Shown: piece after piece, positions 43,879 through 51,913 of the stretch
How positions within the stretch are numbered: position 1 is the first letter of the stretch
Layout: every line of letters starts with the position of its first letter
Assembly (NCBI GenBank): GCA_003510135.1
Contig: DOKY01000002.1
Span: 124,001 to 188,000, forward strand
DNA length: 64,000 nt
DNA from: Pseudothermotoga sp.
Lineage (GTDB): Bacteria > Thermotogota > Thermotogae > Thermotogales > DSM-5069
Direction: 5' to 3'
Notes under the pieces: model-generated
The model's input: only the letters and a program-made list of their open reading frames with translations
The model's database searches: none
Told to the model about the DNA's origin: nothing
Made by a program: the position numbers and the translations under genes

Positions 43879-45218
43879 GCTCGTTCACCTCCAAAGAATT
43901 CTTCGTGGATGGCCCTCAAGGCTCTGTCTCTGTCTTCAAGATTAACGATGAAGTAGACTGTCACCTCTGAAGCGCCGGCAGAGATCATCAGCACGTTGAT
44001 CTTTTCTCTTGAAACGGCCGTGAAAATCCTCGCCGCAATGCCGTGTCTCTGAAGAATGCCATTCCCCACGACCGCGATCAGCGAGATGTTGGTCCTGAAA
44101 TGGATCTGTTCAACTTCAGCGATCTTGATTCTTGAGACGATCTTTTGAGATTTTTCCAGATCCTGACGAGAGATGAGCACATTTATGCTCGTCTGAGCCG
44201 TAATCACCGATTTTATGTTCACATTTTCCGTGCCGAACGTTGAGGCTATCTGTCCGAGCAAACCAGGTACACGACCCACGTTAGAACCTCTGAACTGTAT
44301 GACGGCAATATCGTCGGTGAAGGAAATACTCTTCACCACGTCTTTCGTCATCGAACCGTTCGCCGTTATTATCGTGTCTGGCTCATCGATACTTTTGAAG
44401 TTGTTTATGTTGAATATGTACAGCGGTATGCCCTTCTTCCTGAGCGGTTCAACGCTTGCGTGGTGCAGTATCTTCGCTCCGAAGTAAGAAAGCTCCGCGG
44501 CTTCGTCGTAGGAGAGAGATCGTACGGGTTTGACGCTGTCCACGTGTTTCGGATCACAGGTCATGAAACCCGAAACATCCTTGTACAGATCGACACGCTC
44601 TGCGTCCAGGCAGTACGCAAGACAGGTTGCGGTGTAGTCACTCCCACCACGGCCCAGTATCGTGACTCTTCCCTCATGAAGGCCATAAAAACCCGGAACC
44701 ACATAGTTTTTCCCCCGTTCGAAGAACGAGATCGCGTTCTTGCGGCTTGCTTCCAGTTCGACAGTTGCATTGCCAAACCTTCCGTTCGTCACGAGCCCGA
44801 ATCGCTCTGGAAGGGCTTCTTCACAGTTAAATCCATGATCTTTGAGGAACTTGGTTATCATCAACGAGGAACATCGCTCTCCGTGACTCACGATACGATC
44901 CCAAACCTGCACGGGAACTTCGCCTAAGAGTTTCGCGCCGAGAAGCGCGTTCTTGATTTCGAAAACCCTTTCTTTCAATTGCTCGTCATCTCTGCCCAGA
45001 AAAGAACGATAACGTTCGTAAAGAGACGTCAAGAATTCGTTGACGTTCAGTCGATCGATCTTGGCAACGGCATCTATTAGCTGGTTCGTTACGTTGTAAG
45101 CGGCGGAGATCACGATGATCAAACTCTTGTTGTACATCCTCACGACTTCTAAGATTTTCAAAAGATCTTCTTTGTTCTTCAAGCTCGAACCGCCAAACTT
45201 GACAACGAACACGCTCAA
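43875..45218 (-). CDS. lysC: Aspartate kinase
   Basis: This 447-residue kinase makes aspartyl phosphate. It shows VVKFGGSSLKN, the LGRGGSDYTATCLAYCL motif, and two C-terminal ACT domains (about 300-440) for allosteric control by amino acids. In this operon it supplies the aspartate semialdehyde branch. The inhibitor (threonine, lysine or methionine) cannot be read off. It overlaps the metH stop by 4 bases and the DUF39 gene by 4. Confidence 0.94.
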   Translation of the reverse strand: MSVFVVKFGGSSLKNKEDLLKILEVVRMYNKSLIIVISAAYNVTNQLIDAVAKIDRLNVNEFLTSLYERYRSFLGRDDEQLKERVFEIKNALLGAKLLGEVPVQVWDRIVSHGERCSSLMITKFLKDHGFNCEEALPERFGLVTNGRFGNATVELEASRKNAISFFERGKNYVVPGFYGLHEGRVTILGRGGSDYTATCLAYCLDAERVDLYKDVSGFMTCDPKHVDSVKPVRSLSYDEAAELSYFGAKILHHASVEPLRKKGIPLYIFNINNFKSIDEPDTIITANGSMTKDVVKSISFTDDIAVIQFRGSNVGRVPGLLGQIASTFGTENVNIKSVITAQTSINVLISRQDLEKSQKIVSRIKIAEVEQIHFRTNISLIAVVGNGILQRHGIAARIFTAVSREKINVLMISAGASEVTVYFIVNLEDRDRALRAIHEEFFGGERA

Positions 45219-47539
45219 GCTTTCTCACCCCCGAGCAGTCTTCTACAAAGATTTAGTGCCTCAAGTGCGTCTCTTGCGTAATAAACTCCAAACTGTTGCG
45301 CCAGCTGCCGGTTCATCGATGCTCCGCCGGCGATCACGAAAACCTCCACACCGTTCTTTTTCAGCAGGTCTGCCGTTTCTTTCACATACCCCACCGTTGT
45401 GGTCATCATCGCCGAAAGACCGACGATGTTGGGTTTGAGCTCTTTCACGGCTTCCAGCACTCTTTCGGCCGGTACGTTTTTTCCGAGATCCACGACTTCG
45501 AAGCCTCCACTCCTCAGGACTGTCGCGACGATCTTCTTTCCTATGTCGTGTATGTCATCCTGCACGGTTGCCAGGAGTACCCTTCCAAGCCTGTTCTCAC
45601 CGGTTGCAATCAAGCTGTTCAGATGATCGAACACGGGCTGTACCGTCTCGGCAGCAAGCAACAAATGCGGCAGATAGATCTTGCCCGTGGCGTAGAGCTG
45701 CCCAATACGCTCCATTGCCTTTGCCAGCACGTTCTGGCTCACATCGAGCGGTTCGTGCTCCTTCAACATTTCTTGAACCAGGTTCATTACCTGCTCGCGC
45801 TGCCCCTTGAGTATGTAGTTGACCAAAGGTTCTTCCTCGAGCTGGTCAACTTTCACCAGCTGCTCACCCTTCAGCATGAGCGCACCTCTCAGTACGCTCA
45901 TGGTCGTCTGCTCTTTGCTGTTCAGAATGGCCGCACCCAAACCCGCATCCACGCAAAGTGAAAGAAAGGCCGCGTTGACGCTTTCTCGCTCCGGTAAGCC
46001 GAAACTCAGGTTTGAAAGGCCTATGGAAGTCTTCAACCCCAGCTCGTTGAGTTTCCTGATAGTTTCCACTGTGACACGATGGTCCTTCTTGGCGCCGATC
46101 GGAAGAACGAGCGGATCGAAAAAGACCCTTTCCAGCTCGATCCCTTCGGCTTTCAGGATCTCCACAGCCTTCTTTGCGAGTTCTACTCTCTCTTCACTGT
46201 GTTCCGGTATGTCTTTTTCCATGCACAACACGACGAGCATGCCACCGTAGCGCTTTATCAGCTCGATGCGCGGCAGAAGATGTTTCTCGTTGCAGGTTGC
46301 GGAGTTCAGCATCGCCCTTCCAACGTACTCCTTGAAACAGACTTCGAGGAAGTTGAGCGTTTGAACATCTATCGAGAGTGGTAAACTTGCGTACCTGTCG
46401 AGTTCGTTGATCACGGCCTTGAAATGATCCTGACTGAGAACTTTCTCAAGACCCAGATTCACATCTATGGCGGCACAGCCTTCTTGTTCCTGCTCCTGAG
46501 CCAGCCTGACCAGCTGTGTGAAGTTCATCTGTCTTATCTCTTCCTGAAGCTTTTTCTTTCCCGTGGCGTTGATGCGTTCTCCAATGATCAGAAACGGTTC
46601 GACTGGCTTCAAAACAGTTCTCGAAGCGATGAACTGCTCTTTTGTCACGACTCTCTGCACGGGGCTTCTCTCTCCTATGTAGTTCCTCATCAGCTTTATG
46701 TGCTCCGGGCCGGTTCCGCAACAGCCACCGACGATGTTCGCGCCCAGCTCGACGAAGTCTCTCATGTAAATGGCGAACTCCTCAGGGCTGGTTCTGTAAA
46801 CGAGTCTGTTTCCAGCAAGCATGGGTTTTCCCGCGTTCGGTTCCACGCAGAGAGGTTTTCTGCTGTGCTTCGCAAGCTTCGAAAAGACTGAAAGCATCTG
46901 TTTTGGTTCCAGCGTACAGTTGATACCAACCACATCGACATCGAGATCGTTCATGACTGTGGCATAGATCTCCACGGACGTTCCCGTCACCGATTTACCG
47001 TCTTCTTCGAAGGTCATGGACACAATCAGTGGTATGTCCCGCGAAACATCACGTACCGCGAGCACCGCTGCTTTGAGTTCTTTCAGGTCACTCATCGTCT
47101 CGATTATGATCCCGTCCACGCCAGAGTCAACTAGGACTTGCGCCTGTTCTTTGAAGATTTCGTAAGCTTCATCAAAATCGAGTTCTCCAAGGGGTTTGAC
47201 GAATATTCCCGTGGAAGACATATCACCGAAGACGAGCTGGTCAGTCTTGCACGCGGACTTCGCTATTTCCACGGCCTTGGTATTGATCCGTTCAATGAAC
47301 TCGGCGAGTTCATACTGAGTCAGTTTCATCCTGTTCGCGCTGAACGTGTTCGTCAGCAGTATGTCCGCTCCCGCATCCACATAGTCGCGCTGGAGCCCTC
47401 TCACCATGTCGGGACTTTCCAGATTCAAAACCTCAACCAGTTTTCCCCGAAAACCCCTTTTCAACAGTTCAGTTCCATATGCTCCGTCGAGAAAGAGCAC
47501 CCGTTTTTCGAGGAGCTTGAGAAATTCACTTCTTCGCAT
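45215..47539 (-). CDS. metH: Cobalamin-dependent methionine synthase, three-domain form
   Basis: This 774-residue MetH holds the homocysteine-binding zinc domain (1-300; VVGINCTLEPKQM and IVGGCCGTGPEH carry the zinc cysteines), the pterin domain (about 315-560; GERINATGKKK, AIDVNLG) and the cobalamin domain (about 600-774; DDIHDIGKKIV holds the axial His). The SAM-binding reactivation domain of E. coli MetH is missing and is supplied by the gene just upstream. The same split is known in Thermotoga maritima. It overlaps that gene by 14 bases. Confidence 0.95.
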   Translation of the reverse strand: MRRSEFLKLLEKRVLFLDGAYGTELLKRGFRGKLVEVLNLESPDMVRGLQRDYVDAGADILLTNTFSANRMKLTQYELAEFIERINTKAVEIAKSACKTDQLVFGDMSSTGIFVKPLGELDFDEAYEIFKEQAQVLVDSGVDGIIIETMSDLKELKAAVLAVRDVSRDIPLIVSMTFEEDGKSVTGTSVEIYATVMNDLDVDVVGINCTLEPKQMLSVFSKLAKHSRKPLCVEPNAGKPMLAGNRLVYRTSPEEFAIYMRDFVELGANIVGGCCGTGPEHIKLMRNYIGERSPVQRVVTKEQFIASRTVLKPVEPFLIIGERINATGKKKLQEEIRQMNFTQLVRLAQEQEQEGCAAIDVNLGLEKVLSQDHFKAVINELDRYASLPLSIDVQTLNFLEVCFKEYVGRAMLNSATCNEKHLLPRIELIKRYGGMLVVLCMEKDIPEHSEERVELAKKAVEILKAEGIELERVFFDPLVLPIGAKKDHRVTVETIRKLNELGLKTSIGLSNLSFGLPERESVNAAFLSLCVDAGLGAAILNSKEQTTMSVLRGALMLKGEQLVKVDQLEEEPLVNYILKGQREQVMNLVQEMLKEHEPLDVSQNVLAKAMERIGQLYATGKIYLPHLLLAAETVQPVFDHLNSLIATGENRLGRVLLATVQDDIHDIGKKIVATVLRSGGFEVVDLGKNVPAERVLEAVKELKPNIVGLSAMMTTTVGYVKETADLLKKNGVEVFVIAGGASMNRQLAQQFGVYYARDALEALNLCRRLLGGEKA

Positions 47540-48095
47540 CGTACCACCCTATCATGCACGTCGTTGTCTTTCGCGGAAGCATGATCCCACTGCTCAGGAC
47601 CTCGACGTCTTCAACTTTCAGAAGTTCGACGATGTACCTGTTCCAGCGCACATCGACATTGCCGTAGCCTGGAGAGAAACGCATCGTTCCATCACCGAAT
47701 CTCTGTCTCAATTTTCTATCGAAGGCCTCGTTCAGTGTCTCGAGTGCTTCTGAAGCCCACGCATCGAGCACCGCTGCATCATGAGTTTTATCCTCTTCGA
47801 GAAGTGAATTTATCAGTTCGTCTATGTTTTTTCCCAGGGTGGAGAGAAAGAGGCTGACTTGTTTCGCACCACTGAAGGAGTCGGGTATTAGAGCACCGGG
47901 GAGTTCTTCGATGGGGCAAACGCGATGGTGAACGATCGGTCTTGAGATCCTCAGCCCTTGAAGGAAGAGTTCGTTGAAACGTACGAGCAAATCTATCTCG
48001 CCAACGATGTTTTTGTAGCGCGCCCTCGTTCGCGCGAGAAACACCGCCTTGTCTGGCATGTACTCTTCGATCTTAGGAACGTACAGCTCGACCAA
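47526..48095 (-). CDS. Free-standing methionine synthase activation domain
   Basis: This 189-residue protein corresponds to the C-terminal reactivation domain of MetH, which binds SAM and reductively methylates inactive cobalamin. It shows MRFSPGYGNVDV (the RxSPGY-like SAM motif) and ends with SSGIMLPRKTTTCMIGW, the conserved tail of the domain. It is the first gene of the methionine operon and overlaps metH by 14 bases. The ribosome site AAAGGAGG precedes the ATG. The electron donor is unknown. Confidence 0.88.
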   Translation of the reverse strand: MVELYVPKIEEYMPDKAVFLARTRARYKNIVGEIDLLVRFNELFLQGLRISRPIVHHRVCPIEELPGALIPDSFSGAKQVSLFLSTLGKNIDELINSLLEEDKTHDAAVLDAWASEALETLNEAFDRKLRQRFGDGTMRFSPGYGNVDVRWNRYIVELLKVEDVEVLSSGIMLPRKTTTCMIGWYDAKK

Positions 48096-48139
48096 TTCTC
48101 ATCCTCCTTTGATCACGATGATACAATGCCCGGCCAAAA

Positions 48140-48164
48140 ATGTTTGTGAACTGCGTACAAACAT
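48140..48164. repeat. Perfect 8-bp inverted repeat, 9-base spacer, before the methionine operon
   Basis: Arms ATGTTTGT (48140-48147) and ACAAACAT (48157-48164). It lies between the Sua5 stop and the start of the methionine operon. It may be an operator for a repressor of the operon. On the minus strand it is followed by TTTTTGG, so a weak terminator for Sua5 is the alternative, but the stem is AT-rich for a thermophile. Confidence 0.5.
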
Positions 48165-48176
48165 AATTTGAAGGTT

Positions 48177-49190
48177 CTATTCGATCACCTGACTTGCAGC
48201 CTTCCTCAACCTGTTCATCACGGAAAAGAGTATGCCTTTTTCGGGCAGCCCCACCACAATGGCAACGTCAGCAACCAGCGTGTCGAGGGACCTGAGAACC
48301 CTGAAGAGGTTCTGCGCGATCGTGTAAGGTTCCGAAAGTCTCCCCATGTTGATGATCCTTCTACCGTAGAAATTCTGCGCCATCTCCTCGGGACACACTA
48401 TGGGTGCGTCGGGATATTTCATCAGCACGCTGTCCATCTTGCTGTCGTCTATGACCAGGATGATCGGTTTGTTCGGCGCGTAGTGCCTGTACATCATGCC
48501 TGGAGACAGGGGCCTTTTGACCTGACCTTTCCCGAGAAGAAAGTCTGGCACGTACAGGTCTCGAACTACCCGCTGTATTTCCTCGACTGTTGCAGGTCCT
48601 GGCCTGAGCAGGGTCGGTCTTTCTCTGGAAAGGTCTATCACCGTGGATTCTAGTCCCAAAGGTGTTTCTCCAGCATCGATGATCACGTCCACCATTCCGT
48701 AAAGGTCTTCTATCACGTGCTGAGCGCTCGTCGGGCTTGGCCTGCCCGAAAAGTTCGCGCTCGGTGCGGCGATGGGTACATCGCTCAACTCTATGAGCAT
48801 CTTCGCGACAGGATGGCTCGGCATCCTCACCGCCACCGTTTCCAGACCCCCGGTGACTTCTTTCGGTACCTCAGCCTTCTTCTTGAATATGAGCGTCACC
48901 GGTCCGGGCCAGAATTTTTCGATGATCGCTCTGGCTCTTTCAATGTTGTCATCGATGAGCAGATCCAGCTGGGCCAGACTGGACACGTGCACGATCAAGG
49001 GATTGTCCGGTGGTCTTCTCTTGATTTCGAAAATGCGCAACACCGCAGATTTGTCGAAACAGTTCGCGCCGAGACCGTAGACTGTCTCGGTCGGAAAAGC
49101 GACTGTTCCTCCTTTCTTTATGACCTCGGCTGCTCGTTTCATCACCTCTGCAGCCGGATTGATTGGATCAACCTTCAGTATCATGCTCAA
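48177..49190 (-). CDS. Threonylcarbamoyl-AMP synthase, Sua5/YwlC type
   Basis: Sua5 makes threonylcarbamoyl-AMP from threonine, bicarbonate and ATP for t6A37 in tRNA. The YrdC domain (about 1-200) shows KKGGTVAFPTETVYGLG, KRRPPDNPLIVH and APSANFSGRPSPTSAQHV, and a C-terminal Sua5 domain (about 240-340) follows, so it is the long form. The end VMNRLRKAASQVIE is typical. The start is uncertain: TTG at 49190 fits the GAGGGG site best; GTG 49199 and ATG 49184 are alternatives. It supplies the t6A that MtaB modifies further. Confidence 0.93.
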   Translation of the reverse strand: MSMILKVDPINPAAEVMKRAAEVIKKGGTVAFPTETVYGLGANCFDKSAVLRIFEIKRRPPDNPLIVHVSSLAQLDLLIDDNIERARAIIEKFWPGPVTLIFKKKAEVPKEVTGGLETVAVRMPSHPVAKMLIELSDVPIAAPSANFSGRPSPTSAQHVIEDLYGMVDVIIDAGETPLGLESTVIDLSRERPTLLRPGPATVEEIQRVVRDLYVPDFLLGKGQVKRPLSPGMMYRHYAPNKPIILVIDDSKMDSVLMKYPDAPIVCPEEMAQNFYGRRIINMGRLSEPYTIAQNLFRVLRSLDTLVADVAIVVGLPEKGILFSVMNRLRKAASQVIE

Positions 49191-49276
49191 CGTCAACACC
49201 CCTCTCGGTTTATCAAATCGATTCTACCTTAGGACTGACGCACATCCGTGTAGAAAAGTTCATCGGGAGGCGGAGC

Positions 49277-49654
49277 ATGTTCAACACGAACTTTCATACT
49301 CTGAAGGTTGCGATGGACGTTTCGATGCTCAGACAGAGTGTTCACGCTCAGAACATAGCGAACGCCGAAACACCTGGCTATAGGAGAAAGTACGTGGTCT
49401 TCGAAGATCTGCTTAGGCAAGCTTCAAAACTCAGGCTCACCACGACGCACGAGAGACACATATCCTCGAGCCAGTCTCTACTGCAAGCTAAGGTTGAAGT
49501 GGACAGACAGTCCTTCTACAGGAACGATCAAAGCGGTGTCGACGTGGACTACGAAGTCGCACAGATGGTCGCCAACGGCTTGAGATACGAGGTGCTCGCC
49601 AGGCTGATGTCCAAGAACATCGAATACTACAACACCGTTTTGAGAGGTGTATAA
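49277..49654 (+). CDS. flgB: Flagellar basal-body rod protein FlgB
   Basis: This 125-residue rod protein shows MLRQSVHAQNIANAETPGYR (the conserved flagellar N-terminal motif), a central variable part, and EVAQMVANGLRYEVLARLMS at the C-terminus. ATG at 49277 follows GGGAGGCGGAG. It is the first gene of the flgB-flgC-fliE group, the proximal rod and the rod-MS ring adaptor. Longer frames to the left are artefacts. Confidence 0.96.
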   Translation: MFNTNFHTLKVAMDVSMLRQSVHAQNIANAETPGYRRKYVVFEDLLRQASKLRLTTTHERHISSSQSLLQAKVEVDRQSFYRNDQSGVDVDYEVAQMVANGLRYEVLARLMSKNIEYYNTVLRGV

Positions 49655-49655
49655 T

Positions 49656-50063
49656 ATGAGCGAGTTCACAATCTTCAACGTCAGCGCTTCGGGCATGACG
49701 GCTCAGCGTCTCAGGCTAGACGTTATAGCGAGCAACATAGCGAACTCCGAGACCACGAGAACGGAGCGTGGAGGACCTTACAGAAGAAAAGTTCCGATCT
49801 TTGCCGAGCATCTTCTGGACAAGAATCGCACCTCAGCGGTAAAGGTGGTACGAATAGAAGAGGATCCTTCGCCCTTCAGGCTCGTTTACGATCCGTCACA
49901 TCCGGACGCGGACGAGAACGGTTATGTGAGTTATCCCAACGTGAACGTGCTAAGAGAAATGGTCGACCTGATCAACGCACAGAGATCTTACGAAGCGAAT
50001 GTTTCAGCTTTCAACGTTACCAAATCGATGATCACAAGTGCGCTGCAGATCGGAAGGGGTTGA
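49656..50063 (+). CDS. flgC: Flagellar basal-body rod protein FlgC
   Basis: This 135-residue rod protein shows SASGMTAQRLRLDVIASNIANSET (read as the flagellar rod N-terminal motif), the YVSYPNVNVLREMVDLINAQRSYEAN C-terminal motif and the ending family helix. ATG at 49656 is preceded by GAGAGGTG. It sits 1 base after the flgB stop and 5 bases ahead of fliE, so the three are one operon. Confidence 0.96.
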   Translation: MSEFTIFNVSASGMTAQRLRLDVIASNIANSETTRTERGGPYRRKVPIFAEHLLDKNRTSAVKVVRIEEDPSPFRLVYDPSHPDADENGYVSYPNVNVLREMVDLINAQRSYEANVSAFNVTKSMITSALQIGRG

Positions 50064-50068
50064 TTTGA

Positions 50069-50362
50069 ATGATAGATGGGATCAGCGGGATCGGTCCTTC
50101 CAACGTTCAAAGGCTTCAACAGGATAAGACGTTGAAGAATGCTCCTGATTTTGCTGAAATACTGAAAGAGGCCTTCGACAAAGTCAATCAGGTCCAGAAG
50201 AACGCCGAGCAGATGGCTTCAGATTTCGCGCTGGGTAAGATAAGCAACATCCACGAAGTCATCATCGAAGCGGAGAAGGCTACGATCGCGCTGAGACTCA
50301 CCACAGAAGTTAGAAACAGGATCGTCGAGGCCTACAGAGAAATCATGCGCATGCAGCTGTGA
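50069..50362 (+). CDS. fliE: Flagellar hook-basal body complex protein FliE
   Basis: This 97-residue protein joins the rod to the MS ring. Characteristic are FAEILKEAFDKVNQVQKNAEQMA, the IHEVIIEAEKATIALRLTTEVRNRIVEAYREI C-terminal helix (family signature) and the small size. ATG at 50069 follows GGAAGGGG. No further flagellar gene follows. Confidence 0.95.
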   Translation: MIDGISGIGPSNVQRLQQDKTLKNAPDFAEILKEAFDKVNQVQKNAEQMASDFALGKISNIHEVIIEAEKATIALRLTTEVRNRIVEAYREIMRMQL

Positions 50363-50411
50363 GCGTTCTGTTGTTTGAAAGAAACTTTTCCGGGTACAAC
50401 CTCGATCTTTC

Positions 50412-50437
50412 ACAGCCCTCTTTGTCCCGGCTGTTTT
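50412..50437 (+). terminator. Probable terminator after flgB-flgC-fliE
   Basis: A short stem (ACAGCC with GGCTGT, 11-base loop) is followed by TTTG. It is about 50 bases after the fliE stop. The stem is short for a thermophile, so the call is moderate. Confidence 0.45.
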
Positions 50438-50483
50438 GTCGGCTCACATTCTTATTTTTTTGAGTCAGCCAAACAGACGCAAC

Positions 50484-50518
50484 GCGGGGATCGCCTTTCC
50501 TGGTTCAGTGATCCCCGC
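50484..50518. repeat. Perfect 9-bp inverted repeat between convergent genes
   Basis: Arms GCGGGGATC and GATCCCCGC are separated by 17 bases. It lies between the ends of fliE and the alpha/beta hydrolase and could stop transcription from either side, but no T-run follows on either strand. Confidence 0.5.
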
Positions 50519-50541
50519 CTTCACAGCTTCTCAAAAGCCCA

Positions 50542-51843
50542 TCATTCTTGAGGGTCGACAGCTACAAACTCTAATCCGGCCGTTGTTCTTGGTTTGAATC
50601 CCGGCCAGTTCGTAGGTGTGACATCAAGATAAGTCTTGGCGTTGTCGTCTCGCTTGAGGTAATAGTCAAAAAATGCGGTGACAAAATGTTGGTTGATGTT
50701 GTTTATCCTCCAGATGTCCCAGACCGGATCGGCAAACCGATAGTAATCATCGAATTCCTTCGCGATCGGTGGTGCAGGATGTGGTGCTACGTTGTGAAGG
50801 GCGTTAAGATAGGTGAGCAAATAACGTTTCGAGTTAACGGCAGACTCGAAGAGATTCACAATGGCTTTGTAGCCGGCCACGTCGTCCTGCGAGCCCGCGA
50901 TCCACAGAGTTGGAACGTTTACCTTTGCGAGCGACTCTTTGTTCCATATGCCGGTGGGACTCGCCCCGACTGCAGCTCCCCACGGGGCAAACAAGACGGC
51001 GGCTTTGAAGAGAGGATCAGGTTCATCCGAGGGCTTCGCAACAACCATCTGGGTGAACTTTCCGAAATATCTCTTGACGATCTCGTTTTCCTCAAGGCCC
51101 GCCCCGAGGGTTCTCAGCGCCCCGAAAGCTCCCATGGAGTAGCCGATGATACCCACTTTGTGGGGATCGCAGAGATCTTTCCAGACAGGCATGCTAAGGA
51201 TCTCCCGGGCCACGAACCTTTGGTCCAAAGATCTGTTGACGACAGTACTGACGAAACTTGCAACGTCTCGATATGTCGAATCGGTGTGATCGATTGACAC
51301 CACAACGTATCCCTTGGAGGCGAGGTTCTCGCATAGATACGCGAGTAGGTAGCGCGAGCCTGGATAACCGTGAGAGACCACGAGGAGTGGGTAGGGACCA
51401 TCTGTAACGTTTGGATGAGCATCTCGAGTTGCGCGTCCCAGGAAAGTGTACGGTCTCAGAGTACCTGGCTTGTCAGCCCGGCCGAGGAAATCTGTGTAGA
51501 CCGTCAACTGAACCTGCCCAGGTTCGAGCACCGCTGGGTACCACACTTCGACGGTGAGCGGTCTGTCATAAACGATCGTGGAATCGCTGGTGAGAGTGTT
51601 GAGCACGTCGATCTGGTGGGGATTGAACAACTGAAGTGTTCGCACACCTACCATGAATTTACCTCTCGTGGCGAGTGCCGGTGCGTCCGGTAACGGATCA
51701 CCCCACACTGTCCCGAGCGGGTGCTGGGCGTACGCGAAGGGATCGTAAGGGATCGTACCGTGAACGTTACCGGAACCTTGAGCAACGAGCACCGTGCCAA
51801 GAACAAGCAGTACCAAGAAGACTTTTCCTTTCACCTGAAACAC
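50542..51843 (-). CDS. Secreted alpha/beta hydrolase (lipase or PAF-acetylhydrolase-like)
   Basis: This 433-residue protein begins with a signal peptide (about 1-22, ending near AQG). The mature part is an alpha/beta hydrolase: PLLVVSHGYPGSRY oxyanion region, catalytic Ser in IIGYSMGAFGA, Asp in AGSQDDVAGY, and His near ALHNVAPHP. The overall pattern suits dienelactone hydrolase or platelet-activating-factor hydrolase relatives. It is divergent from the secreted gamma-glutamyltranspeptidase gene, with 70 bases between them. The substrate is unknown. Confidence 0.85.
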   Translation of the reverse strand: MFQVKGKVFLVLLVLGTVLVAQGSGNVHGTIPYDPFAYAQHPLGTVWGDPLPDAPALATRGKFMVGVRTLQLFNPHQIDVLNTLTSDSTIVYDRPLTVEVWYPAVLEPGQVQLTVYTDFLGRADKPGTLRPYTFLGRATRDAHPNVTDGPYPLLVVSHGYPGSRYLLAYLCENLASKGYVVVSIDHTDSTYRDVASFVSTVVNRSLDQRFVAREILSMPVWKDLCDPHKVGIIGYSMGAFGALRTLGAGLEENEIVKRYFGKFTQMVVAKPSDEPDPLFKAAVLFAPWGAAVGASPTGIWNKESLAKVNVPTLWIAGSQDDVAGYKAIVNLFESAVNSKRYLLTYLNALHNVAPHPAPPIAKEFDDYYRFADPVWDIWRINNINQHFVTAFFDYYLKRDDNAKTYLDVTPTNWPGFKPRTTAGLEFVAVDPQE

Positions 51844-51913
51844 CCCCTGTGGTTATTCTACCAAGATTTTCACAGCAGCACATGGTACAATTTGATCAAC
51901 AAGGGGGGTTCCG

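Noticed and set aside
48096..48176. SAM or cobalamin riboswitch before the methionine operon
   Set aside because: Only 81 bases separate the genes, too short for either, and no core motif is seen.
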